Shown in pieces: positions 26,856 through 34,882 of a stretch of DNA of 64,000 nt; within the stretch, counting starts at the first letter, position 1; each line of letters begins with the position of its first letter. The translations under genes were made by a program, and so were the position numbers. The stretch spans positions 1 to 64,000 of the forward strand of contig QKIQ01000057.1 in assembly GCA_003249555.1 (NCBI GenBank), read 5' to 3'. Below the pieces are notes generated by a model. It was not told where the DNA came from. It saw nothing but the letters and a program-made list of their open reading frames with translations, and did not search any database. Source of the stretch: Clostridia bacterium (lineage in GTDB: Bacteria > Bacillota > Clostridia > Christensenellales > SZUA-584).

Positions 26856-27311
26856 TCAATTATTTGATATGGCGTCGAGATACAGCTTTTTTTTCAGTTC
26901 TTTGCCTGAAAGTGTGCTGCGGTGAATGAGCGCGATATGTTTTTCACGCGCCTGACGGATGAGTATTTGAAGCTCGGCAGGGGTTAAACGCATAGAACCC
27001 GAGCCAAACACCGAAAGCTGTTCGAGATAATCTGCAGTGACCACCGTGACCGGTTCTTTGCTGGTTTTGGCGATGCGCTGAATATGTGTATCGGCAGTGA
27101 CGCCGTGAGCGGTAAATATCACATCAATCAGGCCGTATCGCGTTTCGCTGGCGGCGCTTTTCGTACGGTAGCCGTCGAACACGACCGTGATGGATTCGCC
27201 CGTGAAGCCGGCATAATCATCGAGCGCGTCGAGCAGAGCCTTGCGCGCATCTTCCAGATTTGACGTATCCAGTCTCCAGGCATATATCACATTATAGCCG
27301 TCCACGATCAT
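26856..27311 (-). CDS. rae1: NYN-domain ribonuclease, Rae1/YacP family
   Basis: 151 aa. It opens MIVDGYNVIYAW (NYN/PIN-like nuclease motif with the first acidic residue), has VVFDGY and VVTADYLEQ as further acidic sites, and ends in the basic KELKKKLYLDAI helix. Rae1 is a ribosome-associated endonuclease that cleaves mRNA in the A site. Its start overlaps the rlmB stop (ATGA). It sits in the conserved mrnC-rlmB-rae1-sigH neighbourhood. Confidence 0.9.
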   Translation of the reverse strand: MIVDGYNVIYAWRLDTSNLEDARKALLDALDDYAGFTGESITVVFDGYRTKSAASETRYGLIDVIFTAHGVTADTHIQRIAKTSKEPVTVVTADYLEQLSVFGSGSMRLTPAELQILIRQAREKHIALIHRSTLSGKELKKKLYLDAISNN

Positions 27312-28060
27312 GAGTGCGTGTCCTGCCTTAACTTTTCATACATAATAACAGCCGCGGCAACTGCCGCGTTGAGCGAGCCCGTCTGCCCTTTCATGGGGAT
27401 GCATGCAAGAAAATCACAGCTTTCCTTGACAAGACGTGAAAGCCCTTCGCCCTCTGAGCCCACGACAATTGCGATGGCTCCCTTTAAATCGATGCCCGCT
27501 ATATCATCTCCGTCCATATCCGCGCCCACAATCCAGATATTTCTACTTTTGAGTTCGTCAATGACAGTGCTCAAGTTCGTGACCTTAACCACAGGCAAAA
27601 CCTCTGCCGCGCCTGACGACGCTTTGTATGCCACGGCCGACAGCGACGCGCTGCGGCGCTTGCCCATAATAACGCCATGTGCGCCCAGCACCTCGGCACT
27701 GCGGATAATGGAGCCTAAGTTTCCTTCGTCCGTGACACCGTCTAGTATCACGATAAACGGGGGCTCACCCCGCTGCTCAGCCAGCGAGAGCACGTCTTCA
27801 AGTAATGCATAATCCTTCGCCGCGGCGACCGCTACGACGCCCTGATGATTTGCAGGCTTGCCGTCATGCCCGAAAGGCATGCACAAACTATCCAGCTTGC
27901 GTTTGTCTGCGCGTACGATGGGGACGCGATGTTGCGCCGCAAGCGTGAGGATCTCGCGCACGCTCGGGTCGTTTAACTCCTTGACCGCGATGACCTTGTC
28001 GATCGAGCGGCCCGATTTGATTGCGGCTTTTACCGCGTTTCTGCCATATATAATGTCCAT
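27308..28060 (-). CDS. rlmB: 23S rRNA (guanosine-2'-O-)-methyltransferase RlmB
   Basis: 250 aa. The N-terminal substrate-binding domain opens MDIIYGRNAVKAAI. The SPOUT/TrmH domain has motif 1 (DGVTDEGNLGSIIRSAE), motif 2 (IVVGSEGEGLS) and motif 3 (IPMKGQTGSLNAAVAAAV), the trefoil knot that binds SAM. It methylates G2251 in the 23S P loop. It overlaps rae1 by 4 bp and lies 3 bp after thyX. Confidence 0.95.
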   Translation of the reverse strand: MDIIYGRNAVKAAIKSGRSIDKVIAVKELNDPSVREILTLAAQHRVPIVRADKRKLDSLCMPFGHDGKPANHQGVVAVAAAKDYALLEDVLSLAEQRGEPPFIVILDGVTDEGNLGSIIRSAEVLGAHGVIMGKRRSASLSAVAYKASSGAAEVLPVVKVTNLSTVIDELKSRNIWIVGADMDGDDIAGIDLKGAIAIVVGSEGEGLSRLVKESCDFLACIPMKGQTGSLNAAVAAAVIMYEKLRQDTHS

Positions 28061-28063
28061 GTG

Positions 28064-28798
28064 TTAACCTTTCACAATTGATTGCAGCCTTTTGCGCACA
28101 TCTGAGGCGCGGCCGCATGTTTTTTTGCCTTCACCGCAAGCGCCGCGTACGCAGGATGGGCCTGCTGCGGAGAACAGCGCGGGGGCAGTGGGCAGTGTGA
28201 GCTCCAGCATACGCCAAGCGAGCGCACGAATCTCCCACTGGGCGCGGTTGCAGCAACGCAGTGAAAAGAAATGCAGCAGCTCTCTTGCGTTCATGGTTAA
28301 GAGCATGCGCGTTTCACAAGCGCCGGGCAGCACAAACCGTGCATCTTCGTTGGATTTTTCGCCTTCGTTGCCGAGCTCTGATTGCCAGTCGTTGTACCAG
28401 CCTTGTATCGTCGCCATCTGATTTTCGTATTTTTTAACCGCCTCGTCGCCAAGCTCACGAATAGCGGGCGGAACGATATACCCAAAACCCTTTTTCGCAT
28501 AGCTTACGTAGCGCTGAGATTGCACTGAAAAGCTCGCAATGCGGTGCCGTGTGATCTGCGCGAGCAGCGTGCGCGACACACCCTCGATACCAAACGTATA
28601 GCTCGCGTGCTCGATGGTGGAAAGATGGCCGATGTCCACAATGCGCGAGATGAACGTCGCTGCCGTTTCGCTCGTGAGTCCGTCTTCAATGTCGCCTAAA
28701 AGCGACTGGCTGTAGCACAGCTTGGCGGCCATCGCGGTCAGCTTTGCGGCATCGGGCGTATGGGATATGAGCCTTACATTCTGTGTGACTTCAGGCAT
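28064..28798 (-). CDS. thyX: FAD-dependent thymidylate synthase ThyX
   Basis: 244 aa. The ThyX signature RHRIASFSVQSQRY (RHRxxSxxxxSxR type) is intact. It makes dTMP from dUMP with FAD and methylene-THF. The C-terminus has an extra Cys-containing tail (CVRGACGEGKKTCGR), frequent in clostridial ThyX. It is placed between mrnC (8-bp overlap) and rlmB, an insertion relative to the Bacillus order cysS-mrnC-rlmB-rae1-sigH. Confidence 0.95.
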   Translation of the reverse strand: MPEVTQNVRLISHTPDAAKLTAMAAKLCYSQSLLGDIEDGLTSETAATFISRIVDIGHLSTIEHASYTFGIEGVSRTLLAQITRHRIASFSVQSQRYVSYAKKGFGYIVPPAIRELGDEAVKKYENQMATIQGWYNDWQSELGNEGEKSNEDARFVLPGACETRMLLTMNARELLHFFSLRCCNRAQWEIRALAWRMLELTLPTAPALFSAAGPSCVRGACGEGKKTCGRASDVRKRLQSIVKG

Positions 28799-29228
28799 GG
28801 GGTTCCTCCTCCAAAAAGTGCGCGATAATCATGGAAAAAAGCTCATCCAGCCTAAGTGTTTGCCCTGTGAGGTAAAGATACCCGATGACAGCCTCCAGTC
28901 CCGTGGCCAAAGAGTAGTCCTCAAAGCTCATGTTTTTGGGCGGCTGGCTTTTGGCGTTTTTTCCGAGACGAAATATATCGTTTTCACGCTTGTTAAGCAA
29001 CGGAGAAAGCAGCAAAGCCGCCTGCGCCTGCGACCGCGCGTTTACCACGGAAGAAGCGCTCTTGTGCATATCGGTCACACGCCCCTTCTTATTCTTCACA
29101 AGATAGCTTCTGATATACAGGTCGTAAACCGTATCGCCAACGTAGGCCAGATTGAGCGCCGACATTTCACGTATCGCGCTGTCGTCAATCGCGCTTAATA
29201 GCGAGAACTTTTCATCTGTTTTATCCAT
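28791..29228 (-). CDS. mrnC: Mini-ribonuclease 3 (MrnC)
   Basis: 145 aa from the ATG at 29228. NLAYVGDTVYDLYIRSYL is the RNase III-type catalytic helix with its acidic pair, and EDYSLATGLEAVIGYLYLTG the second one. There is no dsRNA-binding domain, as expected for MrnC, which matures 23S rRNA. Longer in-frame starts exist upstream, but the promoter at 29236-29265 ends only 7 nt before this ATG, so the mRNA is probably leaderless. It overlaps thyX by 8 bp. Confidence 0.92.
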   Translation of the reverse strand: MDKTDEKFSLLSAIDDSAIREMSALNLAYVGDTVYDLYIRSYLVKNKKGRVTDMHKSASSVVNARSQAQAALLLSPLLNKRENDIFRLGKNAKSQPPKNMSFEDYSLATGLEAVIGYLYLTGQTLRLDELFSMIIAHFLEEEPHA

Positions 29229-29235
29229 TTGTTTG

Positions 29236-29265
29236 ATTATAGCATAGAAAGGCAAAACGCTACAA
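29236..29265 (-). promoter_or_regulatory. Promoter of mrnC-thyX-rlmB-rae1
   Basis: Minus strand: TTGTAG (29260-29265), 18 bp, TATAAT (29236-29241). Seven bases separate the -10 box from the ATG, the normal distance to +1, so translation may begin at the first transcribed base. Confidence 0.7.
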
Positions 29266-29381
29266 TATAAAGGCAAGGAAAATCGATGAGGGTACAATAT
29301 TTACGTATGAGTATGCAATTTCAAAGGCGCTTTAGGAGAGCTTGCCTATATCGCACATTAACCTGAAAAACTGCAAATGGC

Positions 29382-30074
29382 TTAAGGCTTCGTTTTTCTT
29401 TTAAACAAGGAAAAAGCCAGAAACGCGATGGCAAGGTAAGCAAGCGTTTTGGGCATCATGAGCATGCCAAGCATGGGAATTTTGTGGACAAAGAAGATCA
29501 CGGGCATATAGCACGCATATGAAATGAAAATGAATAAACTTACCTTTTTTGCGAGGCTGTCTTTGCGCTTAATGCCACCCGCAAGTAAAAGAGAAGCGAC
29601 GGTAAGCCCCTGAATCATGAGAGGGATGTTGCGCGCGAGAGACCAATGGGGCAGCATCTCGCTGCCGCCCCATTGGTTGCCGGCGGGCAGCATAATGATA
29701 AGACGGATGACGCCAACCGCCATCAGACTCCACCAGATGACGCCGCGTTTCTTATCAAATATCTGCCGCCATATTTCCGTTATGATCAAATAAAAAAACG
29801 TGACGGTGACCGCGGTCGCGAAAGAACCATACCCGATAAGGGAAGAGCTTGCTTCAAGGCCCCCTGAAAAATACGCCACCACTCGAAACCCCACATGACC
29901 GGTGTCGCCGAGTGCCAGCAGAAAGAACGCCCATATAAACAGCGTGCCGATGCGTTTGTTTTGGGGCAGCAGGTTCGCGCGTTTTCGCAGCATGAGAACG
30001 ACAAGCACCCAGATGGTCGCCAGATACAGCAAGTCAAATATGATCTCTACCCACATGAGTAATTGTTCTGACAT
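29382..30074 (-). CDS. Integral membrane protein of unknown function, about seven helices
   Basis: 230 aa from ATG 30074, which follows AGGAGG by 7 nt; the frame opens six codons earlier without a site. About seven hydrophobic segments alternate with short basic loops (LRKRANLLPQNKR, FDKKRG, KRKDSLAKK). I do not recognise the family. Conserved-looking intramembrane features are ALGDTGHVGFRVV and AGNQWGG. It stands alone between mrnC and rsgA, all on the minus strand. Confidence 0.75.
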   Translation of the reverse strand: MSEQLLMWVEIIFDLLYLATIWVLVVLMLRKRANLLPQNKRIGTLFIWAFFLLALGDTGHVGFRVVAYFSGGLEASSSLIGYGSFATAVTVTFFYLIITEIWRQIFDKKRGVIWWSLMAVGVIRLIIMLPAGNQWGGSEMLPHWSLARNIPLMIQGLTVASLLLAGGIKRKDSLAKKVSLFIFISYACYMPVIFFVHKIPMLGMLMMPKTLAYLAIAFLAFSLFKRKTKP

Positions 30075-30151
30075 GAATGCACCTCCTTGCAAAAAGCAGG
30101 ATATTCACTTTCATAATTTGATATTAACATAGAAAAATGATGATTGGTAAT

Positions 30152-30184
30152 AAAAAAATTCCCGGACTGAAGTCAATCCGGGAA
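30152..30184 (-). terminator. Rho-independent terminator of rsgA
   Basis: TTCCCGGA (30159-30166) pairs with TCCGGGAA (30177-30184); read on the minus strand the 8-bp stem is followed by seven U residues. It lies 16 bp after the rsgA stop. Confidence 0.9.
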
Positions 30185-30199
30185 AATGAAACTTTGCGA

Positions 30200-31276
30200 T
30201 TAATAATTTCTTTTTTGTTGTTCTTTTACGAACTTTTTGGCGTTCTTAATGCCGCCGAAGCCCGCAAACATCGTATCGATTTTCTCTTTTTCGATCTGCT
30301 TGGCGTTTAGTCCGTCGTAGCGGGCTTCCTTTTTCAGCTTGAAATAGCTTTCCAACCTTTGTGAGTCAAGCTCGCCGTTTTCTATCGCGGCTTTCACCGC
30401 ACAGCCCGGTTCAGACTTGTGTGTGCAGTCGCGGAAACGGCATTGCGCAGCGAGAGCATCAATGTCCGCGAAGGCTTTGGCGATGTCTGCCGAATCGACG
30501 CCGATTTCTCTCATCCCCGGTGTATCGATCACGATACCGCCCTGCGGCAGCAATATCAGTTCGCGTCGGGTGGTGGTGTGCCGCCCTTTGTCATCGTTTC
30601 GTATCTCTGCCGTGCGCAGACGATCATCACCGATGAGGGCGTTAATCAGCGTGGATTTGCCGACACCGGAAGATCCGATAAAAGCCGCCGTCACACCCTT
30701 TTTTAAGTATTTCCTAAGCTGTACCAATGATTCAAGGTGTAGTCCGGATGTCAAAAGAACATCTGCGCCAATTGCGATATCGCTCACCTCAGCGAGTTTT
30801 TCATCGGCATCGCCGCACAGGTCTGACTTTGTGAGTACAACCACCGGCACAGCGCCGCTGCTCCAAGCGATGGAGAGATAACGTTCCAGCCGCCGAAGAT
30901 TATAGTCGTTGTTAAGAGCCGAGCAGATAAAAACGATGTCGATATTAGCAGCCACGACTTGTGCATCGCTGCTTTGACCTGCTGCTTTTCGCTCAAATAC
31001 ACTTTTGCGCGTGAGCACATGTGAGATAATGCCGTTGCCGTTTTGGTCGTGAGACCGGTCCAGCATCACAAAATCGCCCACGGCCGGAAAATCGCTCAGA
31101 CGCTTTGCGTCATATCGAAATTTGCCGGACACCTTTGCGAGAAGCTCGGCATCTTGTGTGGTCACTCTGTATAGCTCTTTGCTCTGCGAGATAACGCGCC
31201 CGACCACGCCGCCGCCGTATAAAACGGCTTGCGCCTCAAACTGCGGCGACAGTCCGTATGCTTTTAGTTTTTCCAA
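30200..31276 (-). CDS. rsgA: Ribosome small-subunit-dependent GTPase A
   Basis: 358 aa from TTG 31276, placed 8 nt after GGAGG; a GTG at 31291 overlaps that ribosome site and is unlikely. OB-fold first, then the circularly permuted GTPase with G4 (LTKSDL) before G1 (GSSGVGKSTL), G2 (HTTTRRE) and G3 (DTPGMRE), and a zinc finger, CRFRDCTHKSEPGC. It helps 30S subunit maturation. A structured leader with a 17-codon reading frame lies upstream. Confidence 0.94.
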   Translation of the reverse strand: MEKLKAYGLSPQFEAQAVLYGGGVVGRVISQSKELYRVTTQDAELLAKVSGKFRYDAKRLSDFPAVGDFVMLDRSHDQNGNGIISHVLTRKSVFERKAAGQSSDAQVVAANIDIVFICSALNNDYNLRRLERYLSIAWSSGAVPVVVLTKSDLCGDADEKLAEVSDIAIGADVLLTSGLHLESLVQLRKYLKKGVTAAFIGSSGVGKSTLINALIGDDRLRTAEIRNDDKGRHTTTRRELILLPQGGIVIDTPGMREIGVDSADIAKAFADIDALAAQCRFRDCTHKSEPGCAVKAAIENGELDSQRLESYFKLKKEARYDGLNAKQIEKEKIDTMFAGFGGIKNAKKFVKEQQKRNY

Positions 31277-31312
31277 TTTAACAACCTCCACAATTACTTA
31301 TACTTCATAAGC

Positions 31313-31358
31313 ACGGAGGTATGGGACAAGTGCTACTTAACACATACCTCCGTATGTG
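31313..31358 (-). repeat. Overlapping inverted repeats in the rsgA leader
   Basis: ACGGAGGTATG (31313-31323) and its exact complement CATACCTCCGT (31343-31353) form an 11-bp stem. CACATAC (31341-31347) and GTATGTG (31352-31358) form a shorter stem using the same bases. The two folds exclude each other, a layout typical of attenuators or translational switches. No T-run follows. Confidence 0.6.
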
Positions 31359-31386
31359 GCACAATCTCCGATATGTTTATAGTCAT
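31333..31386 (-). CDS. Possible 17-aa leader peptide upstream of rsgA
   Basis: An ATG at 31386 lies 7-8 nt after AAGGGG and reads MTINISEIVPHTEVCVK to a TAG. Its end overlaps the 5' parts of two mutually exclusive hairpins (31313-31358). Too short for statistics, so its reality rests only on the ribosome site and position between a -10 box and rsgA. Confidence 0.3.
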   Translation of the reverse strand: MTINISEIVPHTEVCVK

Positions 31387-31419
31387 AAATAATCCCCTTT
31401 CCTTGAGACAATACAATCT

Positions 31420-31450
31420 ATTATAACATATTTAAGGATTTACAGCGCAA
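31420..31450 (-). promoter_or_regulatory. Probable rsgA promoter
   Basis: Minus strand TATAAT at 31420-31425 with a weak TTGCGC (31445-31450) 19 bp upstream. It would yield a leader of about 135 nt carrying the small reading frame and the hairpins. Confidence 0.4.
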
Positions 31451-31530
31451 ATTTTATTAAATGAGGGGTGGTATTGGCAAACTGCGCGAGAGAGATTATA
31501 CTGGTAATATCTAAAGAGCAGGGGGCACAT

Positions 31531-33159
31531 ATGCAGAACATCTGTTATGTATCAATTGGGGAACAAGAGAAAATAACCGTCGCTTTTACTGAAGATATGC
31601 GTTTGTGGCAGCTTGCGAGAAACAACGGTTTTGATGATACTGTCTGTGCGATGATGAACGGACGGATTGTGTCGCTCACGGATGTGCCCGAGCCAGAGTC
31701 CGTGGTTCAGTTTCTTTCCCCGTATGAGAATGAACAGGCATCGCGCGTGTTCCTTCGGGGTGCGACGTTTATGCTTTACCGTGCGGCGCACGAACTGTAC
31801 CCTGAGCGGCGATTTGTCGTGGAATATATGCTATGCGGCGGTATCTATTGCGAGATGGAGCCGTTTGAGAAGGCGGACATCGAAGCGTTGCAGCAACGCA
31901 TGGAAGAGCTGGTTTTGGCCGACGACGATTTTGTGCTGCATCTGATGCGCGTGGACGAAGCCAAAAGAATTATGCTGGACGAAGGTCTAAAAGCCAAGGC
32001 CGAGCTGTTGAGCTATCGCCCGTTCGACTACTACCGGCTTTATGAATACGGTGGACTGCATAATTATTTTCACGGCATAATGCCAAAAAGCGCCGGGTAT
32101 TTAAAGGACGCACGGCTTTATGCGTACGGAGAGGGCATGATACTAAAGATTCCCACACCCTATCACGAAGCCAGTGTATCCATCATCGACCAGCCGAAAT
32201 ACGCGGATGTCTTTGAAGAAGCCGAACGGTGGGGCAGGGAACTGTCGGTGTCATGTGTGGCAGATATTAACAACATATTCAGGGAGGGCGGCATGGCGGA
32301 TTTTATCCGCGTCAATGAAGCGATGCACGAACGGACTATTGCCGATATTGCGCGTATGATCGCGCAGAAGGATCACGTTCGCGTTGTGCTGGTGGCAGGG
32401 CCGTCTTCTTCGGGAAAGACAACGTTTGCGACGCGCTTATCAGTGCATTTGAAGGCGCTTGGAAGGCGCTGTCGCCCGATTTCGGTGGACGATTATTATA
32501 AAAACAGAGAAGATATTCCTTTCGATGAGCAAGGAAAGCTGGATTTTGAATGTATTGAGGCGCTGGACACACAAAAGCTCGGCGAGGATTTGCAGCTGCT
32601 GCTCAGCGGTGAGGAAGCCCAGATGCCGCGTTTTGATTTTCTTACAGGCAAGCGGTTTTGCGAAACGGTGCCCATGAAGATAGATGACGATATCCTCATC
32701 ATTGAAGGAATCCACGGGCTTAATAACGCACTGACTTTCACCGTACCGGCCGATAAGAAATTTAAGATATTCATTTCGCCGCTGACGACGCTCAATATCG
32801 ACGGGCACAGCGTTGTCATGCCCGAGGATCTGCGGCTTTTAAGACGGCTTGTCCGCGACAAGCGCACGCGCGGCTATTCATTTTCGCAGACTTTTGCCAT
32901 TTGGGACAGCGTCAGGCGCGGAGAGTTTAAATTCATATTGCCGTATCAGCATACGGCAGACGTCATGTTCAATTCGACGCTTTTGTATGAGCCGCTTCTG
33001 CTCAAAAAACACGCTTACAGCGATTTGAGACGCTTTACACCGGATATGCCGCATTATCCCGAGGCGCTGGATCTGCTAAAGTTTTTAAATTATTTTTTGA
33101 GCTTCAGCGATGAGGGGATCGTTCCGCACGCGAGTATACTTCGCGAATTTATTGGGTGA
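31531..33159 (+). CDS. TGS-domain nucleoside (uridine) kinase-like protein
   Basis: 542 aa. The N-terminal 60 residues are TGS-like, then a threonyl-tRNA-synthetase editing-like region (to about 260: FRGATFMLYRAAHELYP, YHEASVS), then a uridine-kinase P-loop GPSSSGKTTFATRLS, VDDYY and EGIHGLN. Such fusions are widespread in clostridia; uridine kinase activity is likely but the reason for the fusion is unknown. GGGGG precedes ATG 31531; a TTG at 31474 behind GAGGGG would add 19 residues. Confidence 0.85.
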   Translation: MQNICYVSIGEQEKITVAFTEDMRLWQLARNNGFDDTVCAMMNGRIVSLTDVPEPESVVQFLSPYENEQASRVFLRGATFMLYRAAHELYPERRFVVEYMLCGGIYCEMEPFEKADIEALQQRMEELVLADDDFVLHLMRVDEAKRIMLDEGLKAKAELLSYRPFDYYRLYEYGGLHNYFHGIMPKSAGYLKDARLYAYGEGMILKIPTPYHEASVSIIDQPKYADVFEEAERWGRELSVSCVADINNIFREGGMADFIRVNEAMHERTIADIARMIAQKDHVRVVLVAGPSSSGKTTFATRLSVHLKALGRRCRPISVDDYYKNREDIPFDEQGKLDFECIEALDTQKLGEDLQLLLSGEEAQMPRFDFLTGKRFCETVPMKIDDDILIIEGIHGLNNALTFTVPADKKFKIFISPLTTLNIDGHSVVMPEDLRLLRRLVRDKRTRGYSFSQTFAIWDSVRRGEFKFILPYQHTADVMFNSTLLYEPLLLKKHAYSDLRRFTPDMPHYPEALDLLKFLNYFLSFSDEGIVPHASILREFIG

Positions 33160-33233
33160 AAAAATTGGTAAAGGCATTTTTTTATAATACCGCCGCCCTT
33201 TGCAAAGAATAATTGCAAAAGGAGGCGAATTGA

Positions 33234-33500
33234 ATGAAAAAATTGTTGATTGCAATCATCGTTGTGGTTTTTTTGGGATCAGTGCTTGCGGGGTGTACAA
33301 ACAGGAACAACAACAATGTCACTCCCACGGGTACAGTTAAGCCGGTTGCACCAACGGCAACAATAATGCCTACGGGCACGCCGACTGTCACAGCACAACC
33401 GACGATGACAGCTTCTCCGATGGCCAGCCCCGATATGACGGGCGAAACAATGCCAGATGCGACAGTATCTCCGGCTGGAAGCCCGGAAGCCAATCAGTAA
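33234..33500 (+). CDS. Small Thr/Pro-rich lipoprotein
   Basis: 88 aa. Signal peptide with lipobox SVLAGC (C20), then a low-complexity tail of Thr, Pro, Ala, Met and Val with no charged core (TPTGTVKPVAPTATIMPTGT). AGGAGG precedes the ATG. It is followed by a strong terminator, so it is a single-gene unit. A surface tether or spacer is plausible; no family recognised. Confidence 0.75.
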   Translation: MKKLLIAIIVVVFLGSVLAGCTNRNNNNVTPTGTVKPVAPTATIMPTGTPTVTAQPTMTASPMASPDMTGETMPDATVSPAGSPEANQ

Positions 33501-33515
33501 AAAACGATTATAAGG

Positions 33516-33545
33516 AAGATGCTCATTGCAGGGCATCTTTTTTTA
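33516..33545 (+). terminator. Rho-independent terminator after the small lipoprotein
   Basis: AAGATGC (33516-33522) pairs with GCATCTT (33533-33539), followed directly by a T-run. Confidence 0.9.
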
Positions 33546-33615
33546 TTTGAGCGATGTTGAGAGACAATGTGCTGTAGCTTTTTCTCGGGCGAGTATGCCC
33601 TGAAAGGAGAAAGCG

Positions 33616-34002
33616 ATGGATTGGACGCAGATTGTGATTGCAATAGTGGGGCTTATGTTTTCGGCGGTGGTGATACCGTTTGTAAAGGCGGCTTTTGCGT
33701 GGCTCAAGGAAAAGACACAAAATGAAGCGCTGTATACGGCACTGGACGAAGCTCAAACGGTGGCGGATCAGGTGGTGGCGGGTCTTAACGCGACGGTGGT
33801 AGACGGTCTTAAGGCCAAAAGCGCAGACGGCAGGCTCAGCGCGGACGAAGCGAAAGAGGTGGCGCTAAAAGCGCTCGATATGTTTTTAAGCGATTTGTCG
33901 GCCCGCTCGCTTGCAGTGTTGGAAAACAAGGCCGATGACCTTGCGGCGTATGTGGGGAACCTGCTTGAAGCACGCCTGCATTATATGAAGGGGGGGAAAT
34001 AA
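33616..34002 (+). CDS. Phage holin, LLH family
   Basis: 128 aa with one N-terminal membrane helix (5-28) followed by a long Ala/Glu/Lys helix (ALDEAQTVADQVVAGL). Size, single helix and helical tail match LLH-type phage holins, which make the membrane lesion for lysin release. AAAGGAG precedes the ATG. No endolysin gene follows, so the lysis module is incomplete. Its stop abuts the GTG of the next gene. Confidence 0.75.
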   Translation: MDWTQIVIAIVGLMFSAVVIPFVKAAFAWLKEKTQNEALYTALDEAQTVADQVVAGLNATVVDGLKAKSADGRLSADEAKEVALKALDMFLSDLSARSLAVLENKADDLAAYVGNLLEARLHYMKGGK

Positions 34003-34581
34003 GTGGGGCAAAACTGGACAAAGCAAATCGAAGAACAGTATGAGCAGTCTTTAGCGGCACAAAAGGCACAGATCAAAGCCGCATATGATCAAAACACTTC
34101 GGCTTATCAAAAAAAGCTCAATGAGGCGGCCGTGCAGTATGGGCAGCTCAAAAACGAGGCTTACGTCAACAACGCGCTTGCCGAACGCACGCGGCGTGAA
34201 AACATTGCCAATATGGGATTGTCGGGCGCGGGCAGCACATCGCAGACACTGCAGCAGCGCCACACAGCAGCGCTGCTTGGCACGCTGGGCGACGCCGCAC
34301 GGCAGCAGCAGGATTACGCGGATAATGTGAACCTTGCGCTTGCCAATCTTTCCGAGAAGTACGGCGCAGATTTGACAAGTGCTGAAGCAAGCAATGCCGC
34401 CCAGCGCAACGAAGCGTTGATAAAGCAAAGCCAGTGGCAGGCAGACTATGATATGGACTGGCGCAAGATGCTGCATGATGAGCAGCAGGCCACGTTTGAG
34501 CAGGCTTACAGCTTATATTTAAAGCGCCTTATCACCACGGCGCAGTTTCAGGCGATGACAGGGGTTTCTCTTAGGAGATAA
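34003..34581 (+). CDS. Phage-type coiled-coil protein
   Basis: 192 aa, GTG start directly after the holin stop, with GGGGGG upstream. Almost entirely helical, rich in Gln, Ala and Asn, with a central Gly/Ser hinge (NMGLSGAGSTSQTLQQR). Its appearance and place beside a holin suggest a phage structural or assembly protein, but I cannot name it. A terminator follows. Confidence 0.65.
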   Translation: MGQNWTKQIEEQYEQSLAAQKAQIKAAYDQNTSAYQKKLNEAAVQYGQLKNEAYVNNALAERTRRENIANMGLSGAGSTSQTLQQRHTAALLGTLGDAARQQQDYADNVNLALANLSEKYGADLTSAEASNAAQRNEALIKQSQWQADYDMDWRKMLHDEQQATFEQAYSLYLKRLITTAQFQAMTGVSLRR

Positions 34582-34640
34582 AAGCAATGCAGCATTTTTA
34601 ATATATGAGTGTTATATAACAAATAATTTAAAAACTTTTG

Positions 34641-34667
34641 ACGGAGCTTCAAAGCTTCGTTTTTTTT
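34641..34667 (+). terminator. Rho-independent terminator of the holin unit
   Basis: ACGGAGCTT pairs with AAGCTTCGT across a tight loop (34641-34660, one G-T pair) and is followed by seven T residues. Confidence 0.88.
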
Positions 34668-34794
34668 ATGCTGTGTTGATTGCAAATGCAATTGAGGCGC
34701 AATTTTTTTCGAAAAAGCGGAACTTACTTTTGCAATTTAGTGCGTTGATTGCAAAAAAGGTTAAAACTATCCTAAAAAACGGACAATACTATTG
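34668..34794. other. Noncoding gap in the prophage remnant
   Basis: AT-rich, no gene seen on either strand. It leads into a -10 box with a LexA-type site. Confidence 0.4.
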
Positions 34795-34814
34795 TATAAT
34801 AAGAACAAATGTTC
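34795..34814 (+). promoter_or_regulatory. -10 box with adjacent LexA/DinR-type SOS box
   Basis: A perfect TATAAT (34795-34800) is followed two bases later by GAAC-AAAT-GTTC (34803-34814), which fits the Gram-positive LexA core GAAC-n4-GTTC. The -35 is poor. The only thing downstream on this strand is the repressor gene in antisense. Confidence 0.5.
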
Positions 34815-34882
34815 TATTATTAAGGTGTAAAAAAGTGTTAAGGCATTGCAGGATGGTGAATGCGCACAAAGGGTTTTACCCA

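Noticed and set aside
31403-31427. Plus-strand TTGAGA/TATAAC promoter for the nucleoside kinase gene
   Set aside because: The spacer is only 13 bp, outside the workable range.
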